This document shows positions 38,002 to 52,229 of a DNA stretch of 64,000 nt, one piece after another. Origin of the DNA: Primulina eburnea (Eukaryota > Streptophyta > Magnoliopsida > Lamiales > Gesneriaceae). Position 1 is the stretch's first letter. Every line of letters starts with the position of its first letter. The translations under genes and the position numbers were made by a program. Below the pieces are notes generated by a model. That model did not search any database. It was not told where the DNA came from and saw only the letters and a list, made by a program, of their open reading frames with translations. The stretch lies in contig NC_133116.1 of NCBI RefSeq assembly GCF_022965805.1, positions 186,001 through 250,000 on the forward strand, read 5' to 3'.

Positions 38002-40414
38002 GGTTTCAAAAATGGTAAGATTTGGATGTAGCTAAGTTCGATGGATTTGGATGAAAGAAACGGAGGGGATTTTAAATTCGAAGCGCTGCTGAGGACAAAG
38101 AGGTGTAATGATGAGAGAAGACAGAATTCTTGTTAGTTTTGATCTGAACAGTGGCAGCGGATTGGAGATTCTAATGCCTAGAGATGTAATTTGGAGCATA
38201 TCACATTTTGGTGCTTAAATATTAACATATTTGTACATACTCGATCGTTCTTGATTTTGAATTTTTATTTTTTATATTATCGACCGACCAATTAGTCTGG
38301 TACATGTTAGTAAATTCAATAACGAGAAGTACAAAATTTATTCATCAAAAAGAGCCTTTAACCTATTATGAAATTCACCACGTTAATTATGTGTTTTATT
38401 GCGTACGTGTAGATTTGTGTAGTTCACTATTCTTAAGTTGCCTCATTAGATTCCTGAGCCCAGCCCCCAGACATCCCAAATAGTACATAATCGTATGTTA
38501 AAAGGAATTTAATTTGTGTTTGCCCAAAGCGTGTGTTTTTATAAAAGTAAAAATTAAAATTAAATAAAAAAAAATTGAATAGATATATAGATACGTGCAC
38601 GAAAGATGAAGTAAAATGAATAGTGGTGGTACATGGCATTGCTGGATTTGTCTCTACTAAAAATGCTCGTACACTGCCTGTTACTTGTAATTTGCAATGG
38701 TCCCTCCGTATTATTTGTCATCGGCCCTCTCTCATTTTGTTCTTGTGGACCAATGTTGGCTCCGGAAATACTATTAGGGTTCACAAAATGCATAAAATAA
38801 TCCAATATTTAACCAATCAATACACAAATTTTTTTTCCGGAATGATACACAAATTTGGGATACTTTTATTTGAACAAACGAGTTTCATTATCACTACTTG
38901 TCACTTTTGATCTTTGTGAAATCGATAATGATAATTGGTGCATGAGCCAGATGAACTCATTCCAATATAGTTGTATCTAGCACCGAGCTAGTTAATAAGT
39001 GGAAAGTCGATTGACTAATTGACTAATTTAAAATTTTAATGTATGTTTCTCAATAAATATAAACTTTGGTCCTTACACCTTGATGATCCTTCCCACCCTA
39101 AGTTTTGGATTTGGTTTTATTATAAGCCTACAAATTCAGATTTAAATGAACATCAATCAATTACAAATTCAGATTGTTTTAACAAACAATTGACAGCCTA
39201 AAAAAGATTAGAAAGGTACAAAATACACTATATTTCCCGTATTTTGCTGCAAAAAATGGGAGAATGACTTAGACCCTACTTTTCATGTATGGTAGCCAAA
39301 TAAACAGTTGTATTATTGGAACGGCCAAACCACTTTTCTGAAACCTATCACGTTCTATATTTAGTCTCCATCACCAAGATTGAGAATTATCATTGCAGTG
39401 TATTTAAAGTCTTGTGGTTGTTACTAGATAAATCTTTTATCTAACAAAAAGATCTGGTGTGGTAATAATAACTGAGGTAGGGTGACATTCTTCTTTGCTT
39501 ATTGGCAAACAAGTAAGCAGTAATTAATACCACCCAGAAGGGTTTAATATATTTTGAAATATAAAATTCATATGTTTTTTCTAAAAAGAAAATTACATAC
39601 AATATATACACACGTGAAATAATCACCGCTACTTGTTGATACATTCACCATGGCTAGATTGTCTAAATACTTGGAATTGTTTTAGGCAAATTCAGCTACT
39701 TGAAGTATGTGATTACGTAGAAACATTCCCTGAGCAGATAATTTCAATTCATAAATAAGGGGTTCGGCTGGTTGGATAGGCCATGTTAAATAACATGGGG
39801 CATTTGTCATGACATAAACAACACTGGCCATGCCAATACTGTGGTCCTTTCATTTATACATAAAAGCATTCAAACAAATAGCCTACAATTAAGTTTCGAT
39901 GCAGGCATATGTCTCTGCAGGTGCAGTGACATTTCAAAGAAAATGATAAAATAAAAAGAGATACATGCTTCAAGAAAGCTACATCGCATTCAAAAACAGA
40001 AAAAACAGGCGTTCTGCTTTTGTCGCCATTTTCTGGAAACAATTTAAATAATACAAATATTTTTCCTATAAAATGTTGAATTTGTACTTCGAATTTACAC
40101 GCATAAAATTAAATAGTAGGTAGTAAGAGCAGAAATCCTTCAGCAAACCTTCGGATTTTAAAATCTTTTCTACCAAAATACACACCCCCAACTCTCACAT
40201 GTACCAAGAGACGCATCACCACAATTTTAATTACTTGCACATTCCAATTCTGTGGGCATATCATAATCACATTCTATCGTACACCAAAATATTTCTCTGG
40301 TCTCCAACTATGATACAGAAGAAACATAAACAAAATATGTTGCTATATGACAATGATAAGTAATTTAGAACATGGAAATTATACATGATACCGAAATATT
40401 AAATGTCTTCAAGA
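38002..40414. other. Intergenic region
   Basis: The left part is the promoter side of the DUF4378 gene. The right part is the 3' flank of KIN-7N. No coding exon, RNA gene or clear repeat was seen in these 2.4 kb of AT-rich DNA. Confidence 0.6.
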
Positions 40415-43400
40415 TCAACGAGATTTGGATAATGAAGACTTCATGGTATCAAGTAAAGCTTTGAAGTCACCGTGGAAAGAATTTAATGACCGCTGTCGAC
40501 CTGCAAATGCAATGCTAAACAATCTGATCTCTTCTTCGAGATTTTTCCTCCTACGAACTTCTGTTTTCAAATCCTGAAAAGCGTTATCCTTTTGTCCTGT
40601 TACTAGCTCGAGCATTTGAGATAAATTTAAAATTCGTTGAAGCAGCGCTTCTTTGTCTTCTTTCAGAAGATGGAACTCCCTTTCCAAGCTCTGATATTTA
40701 CCCTCAGAAATCTCAAGAAGCTTGTTGCATATATCCCTCTCATTTTCCAAGTCATTGTACTTTTGTTTGACTGTTGCGACTTCATTTTCTACCGCCTCCT
40801 TCCAATAAGCAATTTGCTCTCCCAAGGTATTTAACTATTGTAAAATGTTGAGAGAAATGCAGGGAAAACGGTAACCAAGAAATCCATCGTGAAAATATGA
40901 GAGACGAGAATTTGAAAGTCAATTGAACCAAAGATGGCAAGCAAATGAGAAAAAATAGAATCCAACTGTTAAGATAGAGAAAATTAAGAAAATTGGCTAG
41001 AGAAATCTTGATATAGATGCCAAGGAAGTTACCTTGACTGTTCTGCTGATAAGGGAACCCGTTGTATGTTCATCCTTTAGAGTTGATCCATCTGGTATTA
41101 CCAATTTTGATATTGTGCTATTCAACCTCTTACAGAGCATACTGCATTGCTCTTGAACCGACAAATAGTCAATTGTGGGGGATGGTCCCTTGCCATCCGC
41201 AAATGTTGATAGATGAAATTCTAAATTTGAGAATAGGCACAAGCCAACTTCACTTGTTGTCGATAGCATTTGTGCAGCCGCAGATCTCTCATCTGCAATG
41301 AAGTCCTGATCATGCCAAAGACAAATATTACCATTTACTGGAAGTAGACAATTAAATGAATGATATTAGAATTTTACGAAGGCATCACCTGTAAAATAGA
41401 AAAAACATCTTTGTAAATATCTTTACAATTCGTCACGAGCTCACACAGGTTCTGTGGAAATTCTCTAATATGCCGTACCTCTCGTTGAAGTTCAGATACC
41501 TCCCTTGTTACTTGGTTATTAAATGAAACTTGTTCAGCATATTTTCTCTGAGAAGCATGTAGTGAGGCATAAGATGAATATGAATTATACATACAATCAA
41601 GGTAATTATAGGAACAAATTAGAATGCTATTTTCAGTGCATTCCATTTACACAGCCCTTTCCACAGATTTAGGACAAATTTACAGTTGCAGCAACGCACC
41701 TTAAATTCATCTCTTTCCTCAACCACAAGGTTTAGCTGTCTTTGGAGATTTTGAATCTCTTGACTGTAATTGTCCGTCGATAGATCCTGTGACAGATACC
41801 CAATATAAGAACATACTAGCATCTTCCCCAAGTCTGATAAATAAATGAGTCAGAAAGGTACATCTTTTTCAACTATAAAACATTATCAGCATTGGAACTC
41901 ACAAAATCAAATATGATTTCACAGAATTACATATACTCTCTCCAAATCCATATTCATGAAAAGCTCTAGGGAATAGGAAAACTCACTAAATATTTAAGAT
42001 TTAATACTATTTATTATATGTATTAGACCTTCAATCACATGTCCTGGACAGAAATATGTGTCCTTACATATAAACTAGGTGTCGACCGATGATTACAGTA
42101 GCCTGCCATCAACAATTTCCAGGACAGCTTATAGAAGTAAAACACAGCATTGGCAAAGTTGGTGGACAAACACACGCCAACCACTCGAGTCACATTTATT
42201 TATCAATTACATAACAGAAAGACAACAAATGATACGATAATTCAGACCGAACAATGACAACGAGATCAGAAATTAAGGCAGGCATATGAATACATTACCT
42301 CACTAGACGGAAATGATTGAACTTTCCTTGCAGGAGTCATGTGGAGTGAATCAAGGTCAACTATGAAACCTTTATTCATTTTCATCCATGTGTCTTCATC
42401 AGCAAAATTACTACATGTATCTGGAAGTGGGCTAAACTCGGATTGCGTCAAGTATTGTGACCTCTTAGCGACAAATAGATTGGGAGCTGCTTTATAACAT
42501 GGGGTACTAAGACCTTTTTGTTGGCTCATGCTGTGACTATCCATGCTTCCATCTTGAAGGCATATTGTGACATCATTCTGTAACCATTATTAGACGCTTG
42601 TTTGAATCAATAAGATTAACGAATGATGGGATCAATAGAAGTAAGCTAGAAAAATAAAACGAGTAGACTGTTATGTGTTCATAATGACAAATAGAAAAGG
42701 AACAAGAGTATGTCATGAGTTCAAAATGACAAAAGACATTTCATAGGTTTGTGGCATATAATTATTATTTCGGAGCAGCTTCCCAAATTAAATCATTCAA
42801 TGGCAATCAGAACACATTTAATGGCAATCAGAACACCTGCCAGAAGATCTGGGGTGTGCTCTTGATAAACAACAAGGAGTAAACCCAGAAAAAAGTTAAA
42901 ATGCTACACAAAAATGAATTTAATAAGGGTTCAATGCGTAAAAAAAATAACTTCATTTTGCAGGGAAAACAGAGAGGAAATGTGCTGAAAGTAAAACCTT
43001 AAGGGCATCTCAAAGTTTCACCTGGAAAGAACCTTTTTCCGAGTCTGACAAAGAAGCCAGATTGCTAAGATTGTCAATTTTCATGTACTGTTCCCTAATG
43101 CACTGATCATGCTCTTTATGTGATCGCCTTTCCTCCTCCAACGCTGTAGCCAGCTTTTCCCTCTCCAATTCATACTGAAAAACGGTCAATGAATTTTATT
43201 GTGAGAAGATATTAAAATGTTTGTAACTCCAAAAAATGCATAAAAGTTACCTTGAGCATATCATTCCTCAGTTTCAGAATTTCTTGCTCCAAGACTCCTG
43301 CATGAGATCCCTGAAAAAAATAATTTTACAGAGATTATTTAATTGTCAGTCCAAGTCGAATATACAGCAAAATCAAAGCTACCTGAAGTTTCCTCCTTAG

Positions 43401-46169
43401 TTCCTCAATTTCTAGTTTTTGTCTCTTTAACAAGGCAGCATCTGTCAATACCTGATATACATCAACGAAATATTAGCTATACCATCTGGTTCAAATAAAG
43501 GATCCCAAATCAATTCGGGGTACTGCAATCCTCCGAAAGGGTACTATATAAAAGGGTCCGGTATACTAATATTCGATTCTCAGCCATATAGCACCAAGCA
43601 AGGGTCAGACAGAATCTTTCATAGGCAGGAATGAGAAAACACTAATTTGAAACAATAAAGCCATTATTTTAAGTAAAAAACTGACAGTCGATTTTGACGA
43701 GCCATAGCTCAATGATGGAAGGAAGGAAGGAAAAAGACCATTGAAAATATTAATATTACCACGTTTACAAGACATCTTTACATACCTCATTCACTTGAAC
43801 ACAATTGATGATCCGTTTTGCTCTACTGGCAAACTGGAGAGTTCCTTTTGTTTCTTCTATGTGAGCCTAGAGGTTACAGTCGTTTTCCACAAGCAAAATT
43901 GATATCAAGTAGATGTAATAGCAACATGGGAGGACAAAAAAGCAGTTAAAGACCTGTTCTGGTGCAACCGTGCAAATTATTGAAGTTTTCGCGTTACCAC
44001 CTAAAGCAGGTTGAAGAATACGAGTAAGCTTGCTGTCACGATAAGGAATGTGACCTCTGCACGTGAAATTAGATGAGTTAATAAACATTTATCACTATAT
44101 TTATTGACAGACGTCTTTGGCTACCTTAGCTTTCCATCCTCACTTAGTTTGTTAATAACATTACCAAGAGCCATTAAGCTCTTGTTAATGTGTTTTCCTT
44201 CTTTCAGACGAACCCCCCCTGCCTGAGTTTTAGCAACTCTTTCAGATCCAGCTAAGTCAACCAAGTTCTACATTGCAAAAATTAGACAAAAAAAATGCCG
44301 AAAATTAAGATACAATCATGATATATATCATGGGATATGAAGATCAAAATAAGTGAAAATTACTTTCAATACATTAGAAAAACTTACCAAATAAGTTTGA
44401 AAAAAGATTGTAACTTCTTTTAAAACATCGGTAACACTAGTTTGTGTACATTGGTAGTATTTAGCCAGTAGTGAGGGAAATAAAGAGAAAACATTCACTT
44501 TAGTAGACCGATATGTTTTGGCTCAAGTGGTAAAAAAAGTTGATGCCTTTTGAATAGTTCTAGTTGAGGATCACAAACCAAGACCGAGACTCGAATAGCA
44601 TCATCTGAACTTGAACCCTTACTGGAGGTGGTATCCTTTTGATTGCTCTCAATTACCTAGTTCATGATAAATATTTAAGTTGATATAAGTGGGAATTGGG
44701 AGATACAAAGCTTTCAATTTAAAAAACAAACACAGCAAGTAGCTATTCATAGACACAACATCAGGGAATTCAAGAGCATAATGCATACCATTCTAAAAAT
44801 AGTGTGTGATCTGCTACTGCGGGCATTCATGTTAGTATCACCAAAATGCCTACTAGCTGGAAAAATAAAAATAAACAATATTGGATTCGGATAAGTAAAA
44901 GGACAAAATTCAATTCACTTTAAATCGCACTCTGATCCAAAGTCAAACCTTCTCCAAGTTGGATAAGACTAAGAACTTGATCGACGCTGTTTACAATTTC
45001 CTCCCTAAGCCCTGCAACAAATACCCCACGCTGGAGGACAAGAAAAATTGAAAACATTCATGTATTAAAAAAAGTTGTTATGATATATGTTTAGTATCCA
45101 TAAATCACCTCTAAGCTCTCATGAATTTGAAGTTTTTGATTCTCCACCGCAAAAAGGTCAATAATATCTTCATTATAAATTTCCATGTAGGAAACTCGTA
45201 TTAGAAACTCCCTGTCAAATGTCTAAAACACAAAAGATAATATTTCATTAGATAATGGGAACAATTTTTATTGTTGAAAAAAATTGATTGAAACAATTAT
45301 GTTGTTTGAAAAAATTGATTTTTATCACCTGCTGAATATTAGCAAAAATATCTTTTACGGCCCTATGGATAATTCCTGGATCATTTTCTGTGCCATTCAT
45401 GGTAAAAGTCTTCCCACTACTTGTTTGTCCATATGCAAATGCAGTTCCTAAATACAATTCGATTATCTTTATAACAGTAAGAACTTAAACTAGAGCAACA
45501 TATCTTAAAGCACACTTGAAAGAAAAAGAAATTTCAAGTTTGATGCAGTATAGCAAATCACGGCACAACTCAATAAAAGGAGGTGGGTCTATGATTGGCT
45601 TTATTTTTCATCCCAAGCATTTTTCTTCAGATAAAAACTTTCCTTAAATTAGTTCACATAGCTTCAACTAGCAAGAATGTCCAAGTAAAACAGAACATTT
45701 TAATTGAACTGACACCGACTTCTTGTTTGACAAACATTCTTTCATTTTTCTTTTATTCAGCATTTCGTATTCCTTAAGCGATTAGTCTCAAGTAATTATC
45801 CAATTTGACCAAAAAAACTCCAAAAATAAATAAATAATACCGACACGTGCTTACCGTTGAATCCTTCCACGGCAGAGTGGATAATGTTCTTAATCAGAAG
45901 CTCATAAACCGTACCATTGCTGCAATCCTGGTCGAATACATGATCTGCGTAAAAGAATAAAATAATTCAAACAGTCGACAGATCCAACTCAAAATACTTC
46001 AACATAGTTCGTAAAATAGCTCACCGAAAGCAAATGACATTCCAGAAATTGGAGTGTTGTGAACTCCATGCAGAGAGACGCAATTATTTTCAATTTTCCA
46101 CTGAAAGGCATTTCCCGATCCCTCTCTTGATGAAGGTCTCACTCTCACGGCGACGCAAATCTTCTCCAT
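40415..46169 (-). CDS. KIN7N: Kinesin-like protein KIN-7N
   Basis: This is a plus-end microtubule motor of the kinesin-7 (CENP-E) class. The exons are 46025-46169, 45855-45944, 45329-45447, 45109-45222, 44949-45030, 44789-44856, 44579-44656, 44125-44267, 43954-44056, 43786-43866, 43383-43451, 43251-43310, 43022-43174, 42299-42577, 41700-41786, 41389-41547, 41033-41305 and 40415-40834. Phases agree throughout and give 840 residues, against about 823 in Arabidopsis. The motor starts at [12 protein letters not shown]. The P-loop GQTSSGKT is residues 85-92, switch I SSRSH is 197-201, and switch II DLAGSE is 236-241. [14 protein letters not shown] marks the motor's end region, and the neck block [11 protein letters not shown] follows. 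The tail is mostly coiled coil. The tail block [17 protein letters not shown] supports KIN-7N over other kinesin-7 members. All catalytic motifs are intact. Confidence 0.94.
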
Positions 46170-46766
46170 TTTCAATCGGGCAGCCTTTTGGCGGCGAGGT
46201 AATAGATTTTGTTTTGAATAATTCAACGGGCGGCATTTTGTGTTTGTGATGTAAAGAATAGAAGGGAACGAGTTTACAAAAATGCCCTTGGACCATCGGG
46301 CTGTTGCTTCGGCTCCGTTTGATTTTGGGCCGTTATATATTGGGCCTAGCCATTGAATATTTTCGGACACAGCACAGAAAGTCACGCGTGCGTTTGCATT
46401 CAATTAATTGTTTTTAGTTTTGTTTATTCAAGTCATGTCATTTTTTAAATGCATAAACCAAGAAGTAGAGATCCAATCTAAAACACGATTTGAGAGAATA
46501 TGGTCAGTTGTTGGGTGGTAAAAAAATATCCTTTAGTCAGATGAACTATTTCCATGGGAATAGTCCCTCAGTTCAATTTATCTGGTTGTGTGCTGACTAG
46601 AGCTTTTAGCAGACATAAACATGACGATGAAAGTATTATTTTGGCAAACTGTAAATGTATTCCAAAAACACAAGCTATATACAAATGAGCTCCATCGTCT
46701 CTCTCTGAAGCATTCGACCTGTCCTCGCACCGAGTCAATCAATCTTACATTGAGGTTCCTTGATGT
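46170..46766. other. KIN-7N upstream region
   Basis: About 600 bp separate the KIN-7N start (46169) from the stop of the next minus-strand gene (46767-46769). It must hold the KIN-7N promoter and the upstream gene's 3' UTR. No other exon was found. Confidence 0.5.
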
Positions 46767-49700
46767 CTACAAGTTCACTGGAGGACTCCCCTGCATTTTT
46801 CACATCGAAACAAAAGTGAGGATCATTTCAAGCCGAGTAGATCTAGTAACTATATTTCATCATTCATGTGAAAATATTTCTCATCACAGTGGTAAGAGTA
46901 AACACTTTAACTAAATTGACTTAATGTTACGACTTTTCCTTGAAAAGGAAAATCATGATTAGTTCCACAATTGGCTTCCGGCATGATTGAGCTTAACAGT
47001 CATTTTACTGTCAAGATTTCTGATTAGAATACCGGAATAAGATTGGGAAAAATAAATTTTTTCACCTTGAATAAAAGATCTTGAGCAATGTGTTCCCATG
47101 GTAATGATATGGACATTAGGCAGCACTTGAGGGGTAGCATCTCTTCTTCTGAAGGTCGATTGGCAGATGCTGCTGCATACGCATGTTTTGCGGCCATTGA
47201 TGCAACTGATGCTGCTGTACGAACAATAGTCCCTATCCCAAGTCCTTTTTTAGATATTTGAACTGGTGAGTGAGGACCTGATTCCATTGTGCTTTGATCT
47301 ATCATAGGAAAAACAAAAATTATAAATGTTTAGAGCTATAGCCAATATCTCTAGCAAATTTAACTGAATTAACCCAAGTAGGAAAATATATATCCACAAG
47401 TACCCCCACAGTGTTGAATAGAACTCAGACCAATGCTTCTCAGCCCACAGAACATAAAGATAACAAGAGAGAGGTCAACTTACCTAGAACACCAGACACA
47501 GCTACTTCAACTTCCCCACGCCCTCCAGGGCCTTTCATGTAAATCCGGTCGGTTTTCCCAGAAGAATGCCCAAGAGAGAGAAGGCTTCCAAAACCACTCC
47601 TCCCAGCTGGAACATTGAAAATATGAAGGAAATGAAAGGTATAACAGCATTAGAAAAAATTTCAACTGCAATATAATTGAGCATAACAATTGTTTAATAA
47701 AAAACTCTCAGTTTTATACAAGGAAACTTCAAAAAAGACACAAACCCAAGGGCAACCCAATAAGGTGCAGAACGGATCTAAACACTTTACTGGTCTTCCT
47801 TAACTCATTATGAAAGCATATTTCCCAGATACTATCAAATTCAAAATCTAAACCAGTAACATAAACATCTTATAGAAGACAACACTATATCGAAAAAGTA
47901 AATACAAAACTTCAAAACCCCGGGTATGATGCATCAGATATGGGCGAAGTAAATTACCATCATATGCTTCTCGGACCATTTGATAACTAACAAAGCCTGA
48001 GAAAAGAGTGACCTGCAACCACAGGCCATACAGCTGTCAATATGTTCGTTTAAAATGTATCTGAAAACCATGCGGCAACCAAAAGTTTCACGAGGCTGAG
48101 ATCAGTTTCACATGAGAGGCTTCAATTATCTCCCACACATGCATGAACTTGCACTGGGGCGAATATTCAAGGTACAAATGCGATGCAACTAGGACGCAAG
48201 AGCAATTTTGTGCAGCAATGGCTCACGTGAGAGCAGAAAACCTTAAAAACTAGGTGTAATTCAACATGGAGTATGGAGTTAAAGTACTTTCGGAGAGCAG
48301 GATGATGGCGTGTCAAGGCATCAGTCTAAACAACAGTTGGATATGAGAGGAGAGCGCCTTTGAATAGTTAATATGTGTATTGCTAGGTCGAACCTTGGTC
48401 TGCTTCATTTTTGAGCCTACGAACCTGGTCACACTTTAGTAATGTTTAAACTGGGTTCGGCCTGAACATTTTTGGCTTTTCGCTGATTAACATTTGTACA
48501 TTAATATTTTTTGCGGTTATTGATGAACAAAAGTAGGTACTATTTCACAACACCTCCCACTTGATTAAGCCAAGTTAGACTGAGGCAGACAACTAGGATG
48601 GCTGTTCTCGTTTCACTCAAGTGCAGAACAATAATTATCGTATTCCTTGCACTAAATTGTTTACATGATTTGCTGAATGATACCTTGGAGTTTTTTTTCT
48701 TTCCAGCATTGGTGACTGTCCCCGAGGAAGAAATGCCAGAACCACCAGATTGCTCCATATTTTCGCTGGGAAATGCTGCCCCATCATGAGCATTAAGCAG
48801 TACACAGTAGCAGTGGTCTGTATCAGTCAAGACCTGTGGGATTAATAATTTAAATTTATATCAACAAATTTTGCAAAATAATTAAAATGTTTTCGCTTTA
48901 AAATATGTAAAAAACATCATAAGAGGTTAGCCATCGTTCATTATTCAATAATATTGTGATGATAGCCAACTTCGTCATGGATTATTTAGTTGATTTTGTA
49001 ATTTAGTGTAAAAAATAAGAATTTTAATGTAAAGAATCCTGAGAAATCTAAATATATATCAAAATATTATTATTTGATAAAGTATGCTTGTAACATTAAC
49101 GCGGTAAACACCAGAAAAGCAAAGCTCAGAAAGACCAAATACATGTAGAAACAACATCCCGGCACCACCTACAACCCCCACCTAATCCCAAAAAAAAAAA
49201 TATGAGATCCCTAACTGATAAAAGTAGGGGCTAATCTTCAAAAGTCCTACTCACTCAAACACATATGAAGGGAAAAGATCAGCAAAGTCATGATCATCTC
49301 AACATGAATCAGATAACAGCACCTTTCAAGGAACAGCCAAACTGTTTGCCTGAAGGAACCTAACTTGTTACGTGTTACTAACTGAAGTGCTCAGGAGTTT
49401 TGAGAACCAAAAAAACAAAAAAAGAAACATAACCATACAAATATGAGATGCACTGAAGAAAGGCTGATCCATCATAATTTTCTTAAGGTCTATATGTATC
49501 AACATGGGGCACAAAAGACATTCTTTAGAAAATAGAGATTCAAATAATGGCTTATAATGCAGAAGCAGTATGAAATATCCAGATTACATAAAAAACAGCA
49601 ACTTACCACTGCATCAAAAGTGGAATCAAAGTCATCAACCGCAAAACATATATCTGGATAGGCAGACGTTGTTTCTACTTCCTGATTGCGTGTGTAAGAC

Positions 49701-52229
49701 TGTCGCTATAACCAATAGGGGGAAGACATCGATAATAAAGCCAATTTACTTTAAAGCAGAGGACTTACCTTCCTTGAATCCAAATGAAAATTAACGCGAC
49801 TCGGAGATGCATACACAGTCTTTACAACCTGTAAAACAAGATATGTTTGTTTTAAGTTCTCCTGTCTTATCAATGAGGATGGAAATGAAATCCATAAAAA
49901 CAAACACTGATATAGATAACATCAAGTTAAAGATATAATTATGCATTATGTAAAATACAAATATTTTGACAAAATATACATCCATAGAGGTCTTGAGAAT
50001 AGGATACTTGAGCAATCTGATTGATCACTACATATGTCCTGTGATAGATCTACTCGTGCAATTGGAATCACAAGAGCAATCACAATATTTGCAAGTAAAG
50101 ACGTGTTTATGAACACAAGAATCTGTTTTGAGCTTATTGCTTAAGAAGCAAGCCAACATCTAAAATGAACTCCAAAAAATCCACACATGCTATGAGCAAC
50201 CATTTTTCCCTCTGGTGGAGCATTGGGTTTCTTATGATATAGGTCCTAAATTGAGATACGTGGCATACTTAAATATGTGAAAAATAATTAAAAATAACCC
50301 AAACAAGAATAAGAGAGAGAATCTGTACAAAAAAACATCAATTTAAGATCGAATCCAAAAAATTCAAAAACACCGACTACATAGTACACCAAATCCAAAG
50401 TTTCCTTTTACGTCGCAATTCTTATCACTGGACTTGACCAGTTTATAACTTTTTACACGTAATGGAAGGGTATCAAACTTTGTTATTGACTTATATTGGT
50501 GTAGAAACACCAAAGAGGAAACAGCAGTTCTTAAATATATAAACCCTCACCCTCCCAACACACACATGCACACACCAACACACTGATAATTCATCGAGGC
50601 CAAAGACCTAAATTCTGATCCCTCGATATAAATGAGGACACATCAACACATGAGAGAAGAGTTTAGATTCGACAACAAGCAGATTTCTATCCTGAAGAAT
50701 AGAATATACCTTATAGATAGGAGACAAAGGTTTGCCTTGGGCAGATTGATATTGTTGAAGGACCTGATTGCTGCCGTGGAAAAGAATATAGTAATTTTTA
50801 TTAAAAAGAAAAGGAAGATAACAGTGAATCATTAAGCAAATAAATGGATTGATATACAATTAAATCTGATCAATTTTACCAATAAAAATTTTTACAGATC
50901 ACAATAAGATTAAAATATTTTACCTGCAAATTGCTACAGTGACACTGAAGGAAGTGTGAGCGATCAAATTTAAGTAAAACGATCGTCTCCAATCTACTTC
51001 CACTGAATAGTCGCCAACTAATTCATCTAACTGGTAGATAATAAAAGATTAATTTCATCTAATGGCAAATTAGCATCATCCTATCAAGCAGAATGTAAAA
51101 CAGATCCAAAGACTGGTATTGGCCAAGCAATTCAATTCAGCTATGTAAATAATTATTATTATTTACTGATAAACAAAATTCATTTTGTAGACGCGTGCAT
51201 ATAGAAATACATACTCAAGATATAATCAAATAACTTTATTGTTATAAGGTCGTATACTCTCATGCCACACGCGCGCGCGCGCACACACAAAAAGATTCTG
51301 TACTTCCTTGTTACTTTGGCTAATGTCCAGAAGGTATAGTTTAATGTCAGGATTTAAAATAGAAGGACACGAGGTACAAAAACAGGCACCAACTAATTTT
51401 GTTCTCGGTTTACCTTAGAGGCCCACCTGCGCACAAAGTAGGGAGAGTTGCCTTCCACATTTCCGTTGAGTCTTTGTCCCAACAAACTCTTCACAGATAA
51501 ATGCATTTACCACCACTAAAACAAAAAATGACTGATGACAACCTATCATAAAGATCAGAAAATACCATTTTCCGAACAAAGAACATCATATCATCATCTT
51601 GACGACCCTGGGACTCCCTACCACGAACAAAATATAAATCAATGATGCCCCGCCAGAATCCTGAATCCATTTCCACATCCGATGTCTCTTCCTCCTCCAA
51701 AATAGTTTTCCCAATCAACTTTGAGTGTTTCCTCACCATACTCAATAATTCGTGCCTACAACAAGTTTTAATTTCAAAGTATTATTAAGTAAAAACAATG
51801 ATAACGTCCAATTAACTTTACAACATACTCTTGTCAACAACCGAAGCACAAAAAAACTTTTGGAAGAAGTCACGAAGGTTAGTTGTGGATTTGCACCCAA
51901 AAAAAAAAAAAAGAAAAGACGCAGAATTTCAAAATTTCGACTTCTTAATACACGAACTAAACAATCAAATTTAAAAAAAAAACGAATTAACTCAAAATTC
52001 TTAGAAAAGTTTACAATCACGCCGAAATATCTCAAATTAGCAACTCAATTCCGGAAGGCACTATTCGATCCACAAAAGAAACTTGTCCCATTTCATTCAA
52101 CTAATAAACACTTGGATAATCACAGGAGTAGTTTAATTAGCTGATCGATGCTCTCTATACGTAAAATCGAATCAAATGAAGTAAAATTGCAGCTCACCGT
52201 CCGGGGGTTACGGATTTATCATCTAGCAT
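46767..52229 (-). CDS. DUF2045 / KIAA0930-like protein
   Basis: The exons are 52198-52229, 51566-51755, 51414-51488, 50924-51030, 50710-50770, 49769-49828, 49607-49699, 48684-48833, 47958-48012, 47484-47606, 47066-47298 and 46767-46790. All phases agree and give 400 residues. Conserved-looking blocks include SGFWRGIIDLYFVRGRESQG, DDDMMFFVRKM, SPYFVRRWASK, VDWRRSFYLNLI, YPDICFAVDDFDSTFDAVV, DTDHCYCVLLNAHDG, DRIYMKGPGGRGEVEVAVSG, and near the end EEEMLPLKCCLMSISLPWEH. I recall these as the plant relatives of animal KIAA0930 (DUF2045), a conserved family of unknown biochemical role. No signal peptide or membrane segment is visible. The last exon encodes only GSPPVNL and the stop. The family name is from memory; the gene structure is firmer than the name. 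Confidence 0.8.
51267..51289. repeat. Alternating CG/CA tract
   Basis: A run of alternating purine-pyrimidine (cacgcgcgcgcgcgcacaca) in an intron of the DUF2045 gene between 51030 and 51414. Confidence 0.85.

Noticed and set aside
50710..50770. Apparent phase conflict in the DUF2045 gene
   Set aside because: An acceptor 7 nt further upstream (ggcag|CAATCAG) restores the frame and adds a fitting Asn-Gln.
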